Positions 53,156-62,204 of a stretch of 64,000 nt of DNA are shown piece after piece. This DNA comes from Streptomyces antimicrobicus (GTDB lineage: Bacteria; Actinomycetota; Actinomycetes; Streptomycetales; Streptomycetaceae). The translations under genes and the position numbers were made by a program. The first letter of the stretch is position 1. Each line of letters begins with the position of its first letter. Under the pieces are notes generated by a model that saw only the letters and a list, made by a program, of their open reading frames with translations, was not told the DNA's origin and searched no databases. The stretch covers positions 1 to 64,000 of the forward strand of contig NZ_JAJAUY010000008.1 of NCBI RefSeq assembly GCF_020532625.1, read 5' to 3'.

Positions 53156-54424
53156 TCAGACGGCGGAGCCGGCCTTCCAGTCGGCCCAGCTCATGTTCCA
53201 GCCGTTGAGGCCGTTGTCGGGCTTGATCTGCTTGTCGGGCGAGTTGACCACGGTGACGACGTCGCCGATGAGCGAGTTGTCGTAGAACCAGGCGGCGGGC
53301 TGGTTCGGGTCGCCGGCGCCCTTGACGTCGTTCAGGCCGACGCAGCCGTGGCTGGTGTTGACGCTGCCGAAGATCGAGTCGGCGCCCCAGTAGTTGCCGT
53401 GGATGAACGTGCCGGAGGTGGACAGCCGCATGGCGTGCGGGACGTCCTTGATGTCGTACTCGCCCTTGCCGTCGTTGTCGGTGAAGCCGACGGTGGCGCC
53501 GTTCATCCGGGTCTCCTTGAACTTCTCGGAGATCACCATCTGGCCGTTGTACGTCGGGTTCTCCGGCGAGCCCGCGGAGATCGGGATGGTCTTGACGACC
53601 TGGCCGTCCCGGGTGACGGTCATCTTCTTGGTCTTGGCGTCGACCGTGGAGACCTGGGAGCGGCCGATCTTGAAGCTGACGGTCTTGTTCTGGACGCCGA
53701 CGACGCCCGGGGCGCCCTGGACGCCGTCGAGCTTCATGGCCATGGTGACCGTGGAGTTCGCGTTCCAGTAGTTCTCCGGGCGGAAGTCCAGCCGCTGCTC
53801 GTTGAACCAGTGGCCGACGACCTCCTGGCCGCTGCTGGAGGTCACGCTGATCGCCGACTGGACGGCCTTCTTGTCCTTGATCGGCTTGTTGAACGTGATC
53901 GAGACGGGCATGCCCACGCCGACCGTGGAGCCGTCCTCCGGCGTGAAGGAGCCGATGAAGCTGTTCTCGGGCGAGACGGTGGTGAACGAGGTGTTCTCGT
54001 GCGCCTCGCGGCCCGACTCGTCCTTGGCGGTCGCGGACAGCGTGTACTTGGTGGAGCGCTTGAGGGCGCCGTCGGGCTTCCAGCTCTTGCCGTCGGCCGC
54101 GATCTTGCCGGCCACGGTGCCGCCCTCGGCGCTCTTGAGCTCGACCTGGGTGAGCGTGCCCTCGGTGACCTGCACGGTCGCGGCGTCGTTCAGGCCGACG
54201 TTGGTGGCGCCGTCCTTCGGGGTGACCGTGATCTTGGCCTTGGAGCTGTCCTTGGCCGCCGCGGCGTCCACGTCCGCCTGGGACTTGCTGCCGTCACCGC
54301 CCTTGGCCTTGTCCCCGTCGTCCCCGCCGCATCCCGCGAGCACCAGTACGCCGCCGAGTACGGCGGACGCGACCGCGAGGGCCTTCCTGCGCCGCCTGCT
54401 GTCCGTCCTCACACGCCACTCCAT
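53156..54424 (-). CDS. L,D-transpeptidase lipoprotein (YkuD domain) with bacterial Ig-like domains
   Basis: Encodes 422 residues from ATG 54424; a GTG four codons in is an alternative. A lipobox LAGC ends the signal at about residue 29, so it is anchored outside the membrane. Two Ig-like domains precede a YkuD catalytic domain with HGNYWG and the active-site SHGCVGL. These enzymes make 3-3 cross-links in peptidoglycan, a major link type in many actinobacteria. The Asp/Lys-rich linker after the lipobox is typical. Confidence 0.92.
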   Translation of the reverse strand: MEWRVRTDSRRRRKALAVASAVLGGVLVLAGCGGDDGDKAKGGDGSKSQADVDAAAAKDSSKAKITVTPKDGATNVGLNDAATVQVTEGTLTQVELKSAEGGTVAGKIAADGKSWKPDGALKRSTKYTLSATAKDESGREAHENTSFTTVSPENSFIGSFTPEDGSTVGVGMPVSITFNKPIKDKKAVQSAISVTSSSGQEVVGHWFNEQRLDFRPENYWNANSTVTMAMKLDGVQGAPGVVGVQNKTVSFKIGRSQVSTVDAKTKKMTVTRDGQVVKTIPISAGSPENPTYNGQMVISEKFKETRMNGATVGFTDNDGKGEYDIKDVPHAMRLSTSGTFIHGNYWGADSIFGSVNTSHGCVGLNDVKGAGDPNQPAAWFYDNSLIGDVVTVVNSPDKQIKPDNGLNGWNMSWADWKAGSAV

Positions 54425-54556
54425 CGTTGCCGTCGATCCCGCCGGTGGCCGTCCCGGCAGGGGCCGGCAGGGGGCATGGCCCCCCGCCTGTCCTGGACAA
54501 CGCGTCGACGCGGCGATTCGGTTCCACATCCCGTTCGGATGTGGGCCACCCCACGG

Positions 54557-54901
54557 TCAGGCGCTGTCGTCCTCTTTTTCGTCGAAGCTCCCATCTTCCT
54601 CGTCCAGGTCCCACTCCATGGACTCGGGGTCGTATTCGACCGGTTCCGTGCTCCATGAGGCCTGGGCCAGTTCCACTCCGGGCACGTCGGCGACCAGGTC
54701 GGTGGGGTCGACGAGGTAGGCCAGCGCCTCGGAGTCGTCGTCGCGGACCGCGGCCTCGGCGTGGGCCCGCTCCTCGTGCGGCATGAACTCGTCGGCGGCG
54801 ATGCGCTCCAGGGCGGCTCCGGTGAGTGCGTCGGGCTCCTGCACCTCCAGCACCAAATCCACCCGAAGTCGTACGTACCGTGATGTCTCGTCAGCGTTCA
54901 T
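54557..54901 (-). CDS. Small acidic protein of unknown function
   Basis: Encodes 114 residues from ATG 54901; upstream in-frame codons to 54994 read as a low-quality peptide. The protein is very acidic, ending in a run of Asp and Glu (DLDEEDGSFDEKEDDSA). The first half has an IAADEFMPHEERAHAEA helix. No membrane segment. No family recognised. It lies 132 bases upstream of the L,D-transpeptidase on the same strand. Confidence 0.65.
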   Translation of the reverse strand: MNADETSRYVRLRVDLVLEVQEPDALTGAALERIAADEFMPHEERAHAEAAVRDDDSEALAYLVDPTDLVADVPGVELAQASWSTEPVEYDPESMEWDLDEEDGSFDEKEDDSA

Positions 54902-55009
54902 ACGACGGAGAGTAAGGGGCGAGGGGGTCCCGGCTTTCCCGCGACCCGCCCCTTTCATTAGCATCGGCGCACACGGCCAATTCGCTGCTGCCACAAGGGG
55001 GATCGCACC

Positions 55010-55339
55010 GTGTCCGGACGGCGTCCGCTGCTCACCGCCCTGGGTGCGACCACCCTCCTCGGCGCCCTGTGGTTCGTCCCCTCGGCCAATGCCACCGCTC
55101 CCGCGCCCGCCGAGGGCGCCACCACGCCCGTCGCCGCCAGCGCGCCGCTGGCCGCGGACGCGGCGGGGGCCCCGGGCGCGGCGGGCACCGCGGGTACGGC
55201 GCGGGGCACCGGGACGCAGCTCACCCTCGCCGACACCGGCGGGGTGGACACCACCCCCTACGTCCTGGGCGGCACGGTCTGCCTGGGCATCGGGGCCGGC
55301 TTCGTGGTCTTCTCCGCCCGGCGGGCGCGCGGCCTGTAG
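55010..55339 (+). CDS. Small secreted protein with LADTG sortase signal
   Basis: Encodes 109 residues from a GTG with AAGGGGG upstream. A signal peptide (about 1-28) is followed by an Ala/Thr/Gly/Pro-rich, low-complexity segment of about 45 residues. The end is a complete cell-wall sorting signal: LADTG at 73-77, a membrane segment at 85-101 and the tail RRARGL. LAxTG is the known motif of streptomycete class E sortases, which also anchor long chaplins. So it should be linked to peptidoglycan. Its job is unknown. Confidence 0.78.
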   Translation: MSGRRPLLTALGATTLLGALWFVPSANATAPAPAEGATTPVAASAPLAADAAGAPGAAGTAGTARGTGTQLTLADTGGVDTTPYVLGGTVCLGIGAGFVVFSARRARGL

Positions 55340-55340
55340 G

Positions 55341-55389
55341 ACGCGGCGGAGGGCCGCCCCCGGGTGCCGGGGGCGGCCCTCCGCCGTGT
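55341..55389. terminator. 23-base-pair hairpin between the LADTG gene and hutH
   Basis: Arms 55341-55363 and 55367-55389 pair at 22 of 23 positions (the exception is a possible G-U) with a GTG loop. It follows the stop of the LADTG gene by two bases and precedes the hutH stop, serving both. Confidence 0.85.
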
Positions 55390-55440
55390 CCGCCGGCCGT
55401 TCGGGCCGGGTTCCGCATCTGCTCCGGTCGTCCTCGCCGC

Positions 55441-56985
55441 TCAGGCGAGCGGTCCGGTGACCGGCTCCACCGCGCTGACGAGCGCACCCGTACGGATGAA
55501 CGCGTCGGCGGCGGCCAGGTCGGGGGCCAGGAACCGGTCCGGGCCGGGCCCCTGCACGCCGGCGGCGCGGGCGGCGGCGATGGCGGCCCGGCTCGCCGGG
55601 GCCGGGACCAGCCCGGTGCGCAGCTCGATCGCGCGGGTGGCGGCGTAGAGCTCGATGGCGACGACCCGGGTCAGGTTGTCGATCGCGGTGCGCAGCTTGC
55701 GGGCGGCGGACCAGCCCATCGAGACGTGGTCCTCCTGCATGGCCGAGGACGGGATGGAGTCGGCGGAGGCCGGGACGGCGAGCCGCTTCATCTCGCTGAC
55801 CAGCGCGGCCTGCGTGTACTGGGCGATCATCAGACCGGAGTCGACGCCGGCGTCGTCGGCGAGGAACGGCGGCAGGCCGTGGCTGCGGTTCTTGTCGAGC
55901 AGCCGGTCGGTGCGGCGCTCGGCGATGGAGGCGAGGTCGGCCGCGGCGATGGCCAGGAAGTCCAGCACGTAGGCCACGGGGGCGCCGTGGAAGTTGCCGT
56001 TGGACTCGACCCGCCCGTCGGGGAGGACCACCGGGTTGTCGACGGCGGAGGCCAGCTCGCGCGAGGCGACGAGCGCGGCGTGCGCGAGGGTGTCGCGGCC
56101 GGCGCCGGCCACCTGCGGGGCGCAGCGGACGGAGTACGCGTCCTGCACGCGCGGGGCGTCGTCCTGGTGGTGGCCGGTGAGGCCGGAGCCCTTGAGCACG
56201 GCGGCCATGTTGGCGGCGGAGGCGCCCTGGCCGGGGTGCGGGCGGATGGCGTGCAGCTCGGGGGCGAGCACCTTGTCGGTGCCGAGCAGCGCCTCCAGCG
56301 ACAGGGCGGCGGTGATGTCGGCGGAGGTGTACAGGCGCTGCAGGTCGGCGATGGCCATGACCAGCATGCCGAGCATGCCGTCGGTGCCGTTGAGGAGGGC
56401 CAGGCCCTCCTTCTCGCGCAGTTCGACGGGCGCGATGCCGTGCTCGGCCAGGAGCTCGCCGGCCGGGCGGACCACTCCGTCGGGCCCCTCGGCGTCGCCC
56501 TCGCCCATCAGCGCGAGCGCGCAGTGGGAGAGCGGCGCCAGGTCGCCGGAGCAGCCCAGGGAGCCGTACTCGTGGACGACCGGGGTGATGCCGGCGTTGA
56601 GGACGTCCGCCATGGTCTGCGCCACCTCGGGGCGGACCCCGGTGTGGCCGGAGGCGACCGTCTTCAGGCGCAGGAACATCAGGGCGCGCACGACCTCGCG
56701 CTCGACGCGCGGGCCCATGCCGGCGGCGTGCGAGCGGACGATGTTGCGCTGGAGCTGTGCGCGCAACTCGTGCGAGATGTGCCGGGTGGCCAGGGCACCG
56801 AAGCCGGTGGACACCCCGTAGACGGGTTCGGGCTTGGCGGCGAGCGCGTCCACGATCTCGCGGGCGCGGGCGAGAGCGTCCAGCGCCTCTGCGGACAGCT
56901 CGACCCGCGCGTTGCCGCGGGCGACGGCGATGACGTCCTCGGCGGAGGCGCCGGACGTCCCCACCACGACAGTGTGCATATCCAT
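55441..56985 (-). CDS. hutH: Histidine ammonia-lyase with Cys-Ser-Gly MIO triad
   Basis: Encodes 514 residues from ATG 56985; a GTG three codons earlier is possible. It removes ammonia from L-histidine to give urocanate, the first step of histidine use. The prosthetic MIO group forms here from Cys145-Ser146-Gly147 (GSLGCSGDLAPL), whereas most lyases have Ala-Ser-Gly; I recall the same in streptomycete HutH. YGVSTGFG and FLDFLAIAAA-like segments are present. The gene is alone on its strand, and a bidirectional hairpin ends it. Confidence 0.95.
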   Translation of the reverse strand: MDMHTVVVGTSGASAEDVIAVARGNARVELSAEALDALARAREIVDALAAKPEPVYGVSTGFGALATRHISHELRAQLQRNIVRSHAAGMGPRVEREVVRALMFLRLKTVASGHTGVRPEVAQTMADVLNAGITPVVHEYGSLGCSGDLAPLSHCALALMGEGDAEGPDGVVRPAGELLAEHGIAPVELREKEGLALLNGTDGMLGMLVMAIADLQRLYTSADITAALSLEALLGTDKVLAPELHAIRPHPGQGASAANMAAVLKGSGLTGHHQDDAPRVQDAYSVRCAPQVAGAGRDTLAHAALVASRELASAVDNPVVLPDGRVESNGNFHGAPVAYVLDFLAIAAADLASIAERRTDRLLDKNRSHGLPPFLADDAGVDSGLMIAQYTQAALVSEMKRLAVPASADSIPSSAMQEDHVSMGWSAARKLRTAIDNLTRVVAIELYAATRAIELRTGLVPAPASRAAIAAARAAGVQGPGPDRFLAPDLAAADAFIRTGALVSAVEPVTGPLA

Positions 56986-57020
56986 ATTCAGCACCCTACG
57001 GACTGAATCCCTTCATGTCA

Positions 57021-58187
57021 CTAGGGGGGACCGGCGGGGTCCGTCACGCCGTCCGGGCCGGGGCGCGGCGCGTCCGCCCCCCGGCCGCGGAACCGGCGGC
57101 GCTCGCCCGTGCCCGGCTGCGGGGCGTCCGCCAGCCGGACGACGGCGGTGTCCCTGCCGGCCACCACCGGCCCCGGCGACCGGGCGGCCTTGGCCTTGTA
57201 CTGGGCGGCGTCGGCCAGGCGGAACAGGCGGCGGGAGGACTTCACGGGTCCGATGGCGTCACCGGTGGAGGCGACCCCGCAGGCGACGCCCTCGCCGAGC
57301 TCCAGCTCGGCGGCCCGTACGCACAGCTCCTCGGTCACGCGGACCACGTCGTCGGCCGGCGGGCCGACGCTGACCAGGCAGAACTCGTCCCCGCCCAGGC
57401 GTGCGACCAGGGCGCCGGGGAGCATCGCGCCGCACCGGCTCAGCACGGAGCCGAAGCGCTCCAGGAGGCGGTCGCCGGTGGCGTGCCCGAGGGTGTCGTT
57501 GACCCGTTTGAGCCCGTTGAGGTCGCACACGACCAGGCTGACCACGGCGCCCGAGACCCGGTGCTCCTCCAGGGCCTCGTCGAGGCGGAGGTCGACGGCG
57601 CGGCGGTTGGCCAGACCGGTGAGCGGGTCGGTGAAGGCCAGGCGCCGGGCCTCGGCCAGCCGCTCGTTCTGGGCGAGGCCGGCCGCGACCACGGCCCCGA
57701 GGACGGCGGCGAACTCGCCGTCGTCCTCGTCGAAGTCGGGCAGCCCCTCGTCGCGGGCGACGTAGAGCTCGCCCCAGGCCCGGCCGCTCAGCACGATCGG
57801 CACCACGACGCAGGTGCCCCGCCCGCGCCGGCGCAGCGCCTCGCCGCGCCGCCCCGGGCGGCCGTCGGCCACCGACTCCACCCAGGCGTGCGGGCCGCCG
57901 CCACCGGCCCACAGTTCGTGCAGGAACTCGGTGATCTCGGGGAAGTCGTGCACCGGGTAGGACTCGTCGGCCGGGAACTCCTCCTCACCGGGTCGCCGCT
58001 CCCCCTCGTTGACGAGCACCCGCAGCCGCCCGCGCTCGCGCTCCCAGGCGGAGATCGCGGCGAACGACCCCTCCATCGCCACCCGCGCCCCCCGGGCGGC
58101 GGCCCGCACACTGTCCCGCGGCCCAGGAGCCGCCGCCATGGCCTGCGCCAGCGCGACGACGGCCCGCAACCGCCCGTCGAGTCCCAT
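57021..58187 (-). CDS. GAF-GGDEF diguanylate cyclase
   Basis: Encodes 388 residues from ATG 58187; GTG 58190 is one codon upstream. TAATCT six bases before the ATG suggests a leaderless transcript. An N-terminal GAF-like sensor region (about 45-185) precedes a GGDEF domain (about 220-380) with an intact active site LARLGGDEFCLV and the VCDLNGLKRVND metal site. It should make cyclic di-GMP, which controls development in streptomycetes. No I-site RxxD is certain. The gene lies close to an adenylate cyclase. Confidence 0.9.
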   Translation of the reverse strand: MGLDGRLRAVVALAQAMAAAPGPRDSVRAAARGARVAMEGSFAAISAWERERGRLRVLVNEGERRPGEEEFPADESYPVHDFPEITEFLHELWAGGGGPHAWVESVADGRPGRRGEALRRRGRGTCVVVPIVLSGRAWGELYVARDEGLPDFDEDDGEFAAVLGAVVAAGLAQNERLAEARRLAFTDPLTGLANRRAVDLRLDEALEEHRVSGAVVSLVVCDLNGLKRVNDTLGHATGDRLLERFGSVLSRCGAMLPGALVARLGGDEFCLVSVGPPADDVVRVTEELCVRAAELELGEGVACGVASTGDAIGPVKSSRRLFRLADAAQYKAKAARSPGPVVAGRDTAVVRLADAPQPGTGERRRFRGRGADAPRPGPDGVTDPAGPP

Positions 58188-58368
58188 CACCCAAGATTAG
58201 GGTGATTTGTCAGATTTGGTGCCGTGGGGGGTGGCGGCGGACTGGCGTCCGGCTGGCGGATACCGGCGCTTCGCCCCGAGGGCGCCGGACCGAGCTGTCG
58301 CGTCGGCGCCGCGTGGCACGATGGCGGTGTCGGGGCGCGCGCCCGACGTGAAGGAGAGGACACCGTCC

Positions 58369-58965
58369 ATGTCACCACCTGTTCACGAATCGCTGCCCCC
58401 CGTCCACGTGGCCCACGTGATGGACGTCTACGAGTCCTTGGAGACTCCCGAGGGCTGGCGGTCGGAGATCATCGAAGCGGAAATCGTCTTGGTACCTCCG
58501 CCGTCCGTGGTGCACGAGCACATCCTCGACCACGTGCGCACGGCCTTGCGCACCGTGCTCCCGCGCTCCTGGGGAATGAGCACCCACTCCGGGCTCGTCC
58601 TCCCCTCGCTCTTCAACGTGGCGATCCCCGACCTGCTGGTCACGGACGTCGCGCTCATGGACGCGGGATACGCCCCGAACGGCGGCGTGGACTGGGCGGT
58701 CCGGCTGGAGCACGTCGAGCTGGTCGTCGAAGTCACCAGCACCAACGCCATGACCGACCGCGACGTCAAGCGCGTCGCCTACGGCAAGGCCGGCATCCCG
58801 CGGTACCTGCTGGTGGACCGCGAGCGGCACGAGGTGACCCTCTTCACCGAGCCCCACGACCTCGGCTACGGCAACCCGCTGCGCGTCCCGTACGGGGAGT
58901 CCCTCACCGTCGACTTCGGGGAGGCCGGGACGGTCGAGATCACCACGGACGCGTTCCCGAAGTAG
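58369..58965 (+). CDS. Uma2-family (restriction-endonuclease-like fold) protein
   Basis: Encodes 198 residues from an ATG about 8 bases after AAGGAGAG. The PD-(D/E)XK-type core is visible: AIPDLLVTDVALMD, LVVEVTSTNAMTDRDVKRVAYGKAG and IPRYLLVD. That matches the Uma2 (DUF820) family, very numerous in actinobacteria and cyanobacteria and of unknown target. The in-frame start at 58321 is an alternative. Confidence 0.85.
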   Translation: MSPPVHESLPPVHVAHVMDVYESLETPEGWRSEIIEAEIVLVPPPSVVHEHILDHVRTALRTVLPRSWGMSTHSGLVLPSLFNVAIPDLLVTDVALMDAGYAPNGGVDWAVRLEHVELVVEVTSTNAMTDRDVKRVAYGKAGIPRYLLVDRERHEVTLFTEPHDLGYGNPLRVPYGESLTVDFGEAGTVEITTDAFPK

Positions 58966-59070
58966 GCCCGGGCCGCCGGCGGTCCCCGGTTGCGGGTGGT
59001 CCCACTCCCGGCGGTCCCGGTCCTCTGCGCGGCGGGGCGGCCCCGCCGCGCAGGGGGGTCGGCGGGTCGG

Positions 59071-59874
59071 CTACCGGCCCGGCCAGTTCGGGCGGCGCTT
59101 CTCGTTGAACGCCGCGACGCCCTCGGCGCGGTCGCCCGAGAAGGCCACCGTGCGCCAGGCCGCGTCCTCGATCTCCAGGCCGGCCGCCAGGTCCATGCCG
59201 TGGCCCAGGCGCAGGGCGCGCTTGGCCGCCCGCAGGCCCACCGGGGAGTTCGCCGCCATCCGGGAGGCCAGGGCCAGGGCCTGCGCCCGGTCCTCGCCGG
59301 CCGGGACCACGGAGTCCACCAGGCCCAGCGACAGCGCCTCGGCGGCCTCCACCCGGCGGGCCGTGAAGATCAGCTCGGCGGCGCGGGCCGCGCCCACCCG
59401 GCGCGGCAGGAGCTGGGTGCCGCCGCCGCCGGGGATCACCCCGACCGAGACCTCGGGCAGGCCGACCACCGCGCTCTCGTCCGCCACGATCACGTCGCAG
59501 GACAGCGCCAGCTCGAAGCCGCCGCCCAGGGCGAAGCCGTGGACCGCCGCGATCGTCGGCATCGGCAGCTCCAGGACGCCGCCGTACGCGCCCCGCGTGG
59601 TCGGCCGCTGCCGGACCAGCTCGGCGTCGCTGAGGGAGTTGCGCTCCTTGAGGTCGGCGCCCACGCAGAACGCCCGCTCGCTGGTCGAGGTCAGCACCAC
59701 CACCCGGGCCGTCGGGTCCGCCGCCAGGGCGGCGCACGCCGCGCCGATGGAGCGGGCCATCTCGGTGGAGACGGCGTTCATGGCCTTGGGCCGGTCCAGG
59801 GCCAGTTCGACGACCCCGTCGTCGCCGTGCCTGCGGACCGCGACGAACTCCCCGAAGCGCTGTTCGGACGACAT
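59071..59874 (-). CDS. Enoyl-CoA hydratase/isomerase family protein
   Basis: Encodes 267 residues. Crotonase-fold markers are RAFCVGADLKE (oxyanion hole), GFALGGGFELALSCD and LGLVDSVVPAGE. The acids usually used for catalysis lie near the LPEVSVGVIPGGGGTQLL segment, and a Glu is present. It likely acts in fatty-acid or amino-acid beta-oxidation; the exact substrate is unknown. A TAACG-AG-CGTTA site upstream suggests control by a fatty-acid-type TetR regulator. Confidence 0.88.
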   Translation of the reverse strand: MSSEQRFGEFVAVRRHGDDGVVELALDRPKAMNAVSTEMARSIGAACAALAADPTARVVVLTSTSERAFCVGADLKERNSLSDAELVRQRPTTRGAYGGVLELPMPTIAAVHGFALGGGFELALSCDVIVADESAVVGLPEVSVGVIPGGGGTQLLPRRVGAARAAELIFTARRVEAAEALSLGLVDSVVPAGEDRAQALALASRMAANSPVGLRAAKRALRLGHGMDLAAGLEIEDAAWRTVAFSGDRAEGVAAFNEKRRPNWPGR

Positions 59875-59884
59875 GTGACGACCT

Positions 59885-59921
59885 CCCCGGTTAACGAGCG
59901 TTATCGCTCCACTAACCGGGG
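59885..59921. promoter_or_regulatory. Operator/hairpin between cya and the enoyl-CoA hydratase gene
   Basis: TAACGAGCGTTA (59892-59903) is a palindrome of the TetR type. It lies inside a larger inverted repeat, CCCCGGTTA (59885-59893) and TAACCGGGG (59913-59921), which also covers the cya stop codon. GAGCG/CGCTC pair within. Confidence 0.6.
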
Positions 59922-61069
59922 ATCTTAGGCGTCCGGCGCGTCAGCAACCAGGGCTCCACCACCCCGAGCCCGCGCACCGGCCGCTGCCACATCGGCTGGA
60001 GGGCGAACCGGTACGGCACGCCCTCCTCGGCCTGCTTCTCCGACACCGGCGCGTCGCCGGTGCGGGCCAGCTCCTCCGCCAGCGCCCCGTCCACCAGCGC
60101 CGCGTCCTTCGGCGCTATGGAGGTCAGCCGGCTGGCGAGGTTCACGGTCGTGCCGAACACGTCGCCCATCCGGGTCGTCACCGTGCCGAACGCCATGCCC
60201 ACGCGCAGCTCGGGCATCGTCCGGTCGGCCTCCATGGTCTCGATCAGCCGCAGCGCGATCTCGGCGGCCGTCCCGGCGTCGTCGGCGACGAACAGCACCT
60301 CGTCGCCCAGCGTCTTGATCAGCCGGCCGCCGTGCGCGGCGACCAGGTCGGCCGCGGTGGTCTCGAAGGACTCGACCAGCTCGCCGAGCTCCTCCTCCTC
60401 CAGCCGCCGGGTCAGCCGGGTGAAGCCCACCAGGTCCGCGAAGCCCACGGCCAGGCGCCGGTCGACCATCTCCTCGTCGTCGGCCGCCTGCACCACCCGC
60501 CCGGTGGCGGCGGCCAGCTGCCGCCGCCACACGTAGACGAGGAACTCCTCCAGCTCCGGCAGCAGCAGCTCCACCAGCGGGTACGTGACCTCCGTACGGG
60601 TCATCCCCGGCTCCGGCGGCTCGGTCAGCCCCTCCAGGAAGGAGTCGATCTGCCATTCCGCCAGCCGGGCCGTGGTCTGCCCGGTGGACCGGGCCACCTG
60701 CACCGCCATCGGCTCGCTCAGCAGCCCGGCCTCCACCAGGCCCGCCAGCCGCCGCAGCGCCAGCACGTCCGCCTCCGTCAAGGCCTTGGCCTGGCCGATG
60801 TCGGCGAAGCCCATGGCCCGCCAGAACCGGGACGCCAGCTCCATGGAGACCCCGGCGCTGCGGGCCGCCTGGAACGGGGTGTACCGGCGCTCGGCGCCCA
60901 GGATCAGCTGCTCCAACCGGATGGCGAGCGGGTCCGCCGTCGGCTGGGCCGTGTGGTCGACCTCGTGGTGGGGGGTGTGCTCGTCACGCCCGATGGGCTT
61001 GCTCGGCCCGGAGCCGTGGGCAGCCCCGGGGGACGGGTCGTCGACGGTCAAGGGCCGCCTCCTGTCCAT
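59912..61069 (-). CDS. cya: Class III adenylate cyclase
   Basis: Encodes 385 residues. An N-terminal helical regulatory region (about 50-190) is followed by the cyclase domain with FADLVGFTRLTRR (metal Asp), GRLIKTLGDEVLFVAD and GMAFGTVTTRMGDVFGTTVNLASRL (the Arg/Asn pair). It makes cAMP, which influences germination and development in streptomycetes. The start could be the GTG within VDDPSPG. The gene runs with the enoyl-CoA hydratase gene on one strand, with 37 bases between. Confidence 0.92.
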   Translation of the reverse strand: MDRRRPLTVDDPSPGAAHGSGPSKPIGRDEHTPHHEVDHTAQPTADPLAIRLEQLILGAERRYTPFQAARSAGVSMELASRFWRAMGFADIGQAKALTEADVLALRRLAGLVEAGLLSEPMAVQVARSTGQTTARLAEWQIDSFLEGLTEPPEPGMTRTEVTYPLVELLLPELEEFLVYVWRRQLAAATGRVVQAADDEEMVDRRLAVGFADLVGFTRLTRRLEEEELGELVESFETTAADLVAAHGGRLIKTLGDEVLFVADDAGTAAEIALRLIETMEADRTMPELRVGMAFGTVTTRMGDVFGTTVNLASRLTSIAPKDAALVDGALAEELARTGDAPVSEKQAEEGVPYRFALQPMWQRPVRGLGVVEPWLLTRRTPKIPG

Positions 61070-61200
61070 TCCGTGCGCACTGCCCTGCCGATCCGGGTGA
61101 TCGCCGGCGACACCGCCGATCGCCTAAACCATACGGCAGGTGTGCCGTAGCTCACTCCCTGGTCCCGGCGCGCGGGTCCCTGCCGGGCCCCGCCGGCGGC

Positions 61201-62073
61201 CTACCGCACCGGCCGCAGGTGCACCACGTCGCCCGCGCCGACGGCCTCGCGCCGGTCGTCCGCCGTCCGGACGACCAGCCGGCCGTCCGCGTCCACGGCC
61301 TCCGCCGTGCCCGTCAGCTCGCGTCCGCCGGGCAGCTCCGCCCGTACGTGCCGGCCCAGCGTGGCGCAGCCGGCCGCGTAGGCCTCCTGCAGTCCGCAGG
61401 CCGCCGGGTCCCCGCCGGCCGCGCGCCAGTCGCCGTACCACTGCTCCAGGGAGCGCAGTACGGCCTTCAGCAGGGGCTCGCGGTCGGTCACGGCGGCCTT
61501 GGCCAGCACCAGCGAGCCGGCGCCCGGCACCGGCAGCTCGTCCTGCGTGAGGCTGACGTTCAGCCCGATGCCCAGCACCACGCCTTCCCCGCGGGAGGTG
61601 TCCCCGGCGGTCCGCTCGGCGAGGATCCCGCCGGCCTTGCGCTCCTCGCCCTCGACGGTGACCAGCACGTCGTTGGGCCACTTCAGCGCGGTGTCCACGC
61701 CCGCCGCCCGGGCCAGCCCGCCGGCGGTGGCCACCCCGGCGAGCAGGGTCAGCCAGCCCCACCGCTCCTCGGGCACCTGCGGTCCCGGCCGCAGCAGGAC
61801 GGAGAAGAACAGCCCGGACCGGGCGGGGGCCACCCAGCTGCGGTCCAGCCGGCCCTTGCCGGCTGTCTGCTCCTCGGCGACGAGCACCGCCCCCTCGGGC
61901 AGCTCCTCGGCGCGGGCGGCGAGATCGGTGTTGGTGGAGCCGGTGGACTCCACGACCTCCAGCGAGGTCCACAGGGTGTCCGGCGTGACCAGCGCGCGCC
62001 GGAGGGAGGTGGCGTTCAGCGGCGGCCGGTCGAGGCTCGACCAGCGCCCGGCGGAAGGATCGTTCGCAGTCAT
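61201..62073 (-). CDS. birA: Biotin-[acetyl-CoA-carboxylase] ligase
   Basis: Encodes 290 residues from ATG 62073. Biotin-protein ligase motifs: STGSTNTDL, AEEQTAGKGRLDRSW and KWPNDVLV, with a C-terminal SH3-like domain from about 235. There is no N-terminal DNA-binding domain, so it is a ligase only. It attaches biotin to carrier proteins of acyl-CoA carboxylases. The divergent pccB gene encodes a subunit of such a complex, a common pairing in streptomycetes. Confidence 0.93.
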   Translation of the reverse strand: MTANDPSAGRWSSLDRPPLNATSLRRALVTPDTLWTSLEVVESTGSTNTDLAARAEELPEGAVLVAEEQTAGKGRLDRSWVAPARSGLFFSVLLRPGPQVPEERWGWLTLLAGVATAGGLARAAGVDTALKWPNDVLVTVEGEERKAGGILAERTAGDTSRGEGVVLGIGLNVSLTQDELPVPGAGSLVLAKAAVTDREPLLKAVLRSLEQWYGDWRAAGGDPAACGLQEAYAAGCATLGRHVRAELPGGRELTGTAEAVDADGRLVVRTADDRREAVGAGDVVHLRPVR

Positions 62074-62204
62074 GCAAGGCAGAGTAGGTGTGTCAAACGC
62101 CGCACTGCCGCACGCCATGCCCGCCGATACGCTACGCACCAGTAGCCATCAGTAGTCATTCAATTGACCAGGCAGTTGACACCTCTCAGGGAGCCGCGAC
62201 CCCG

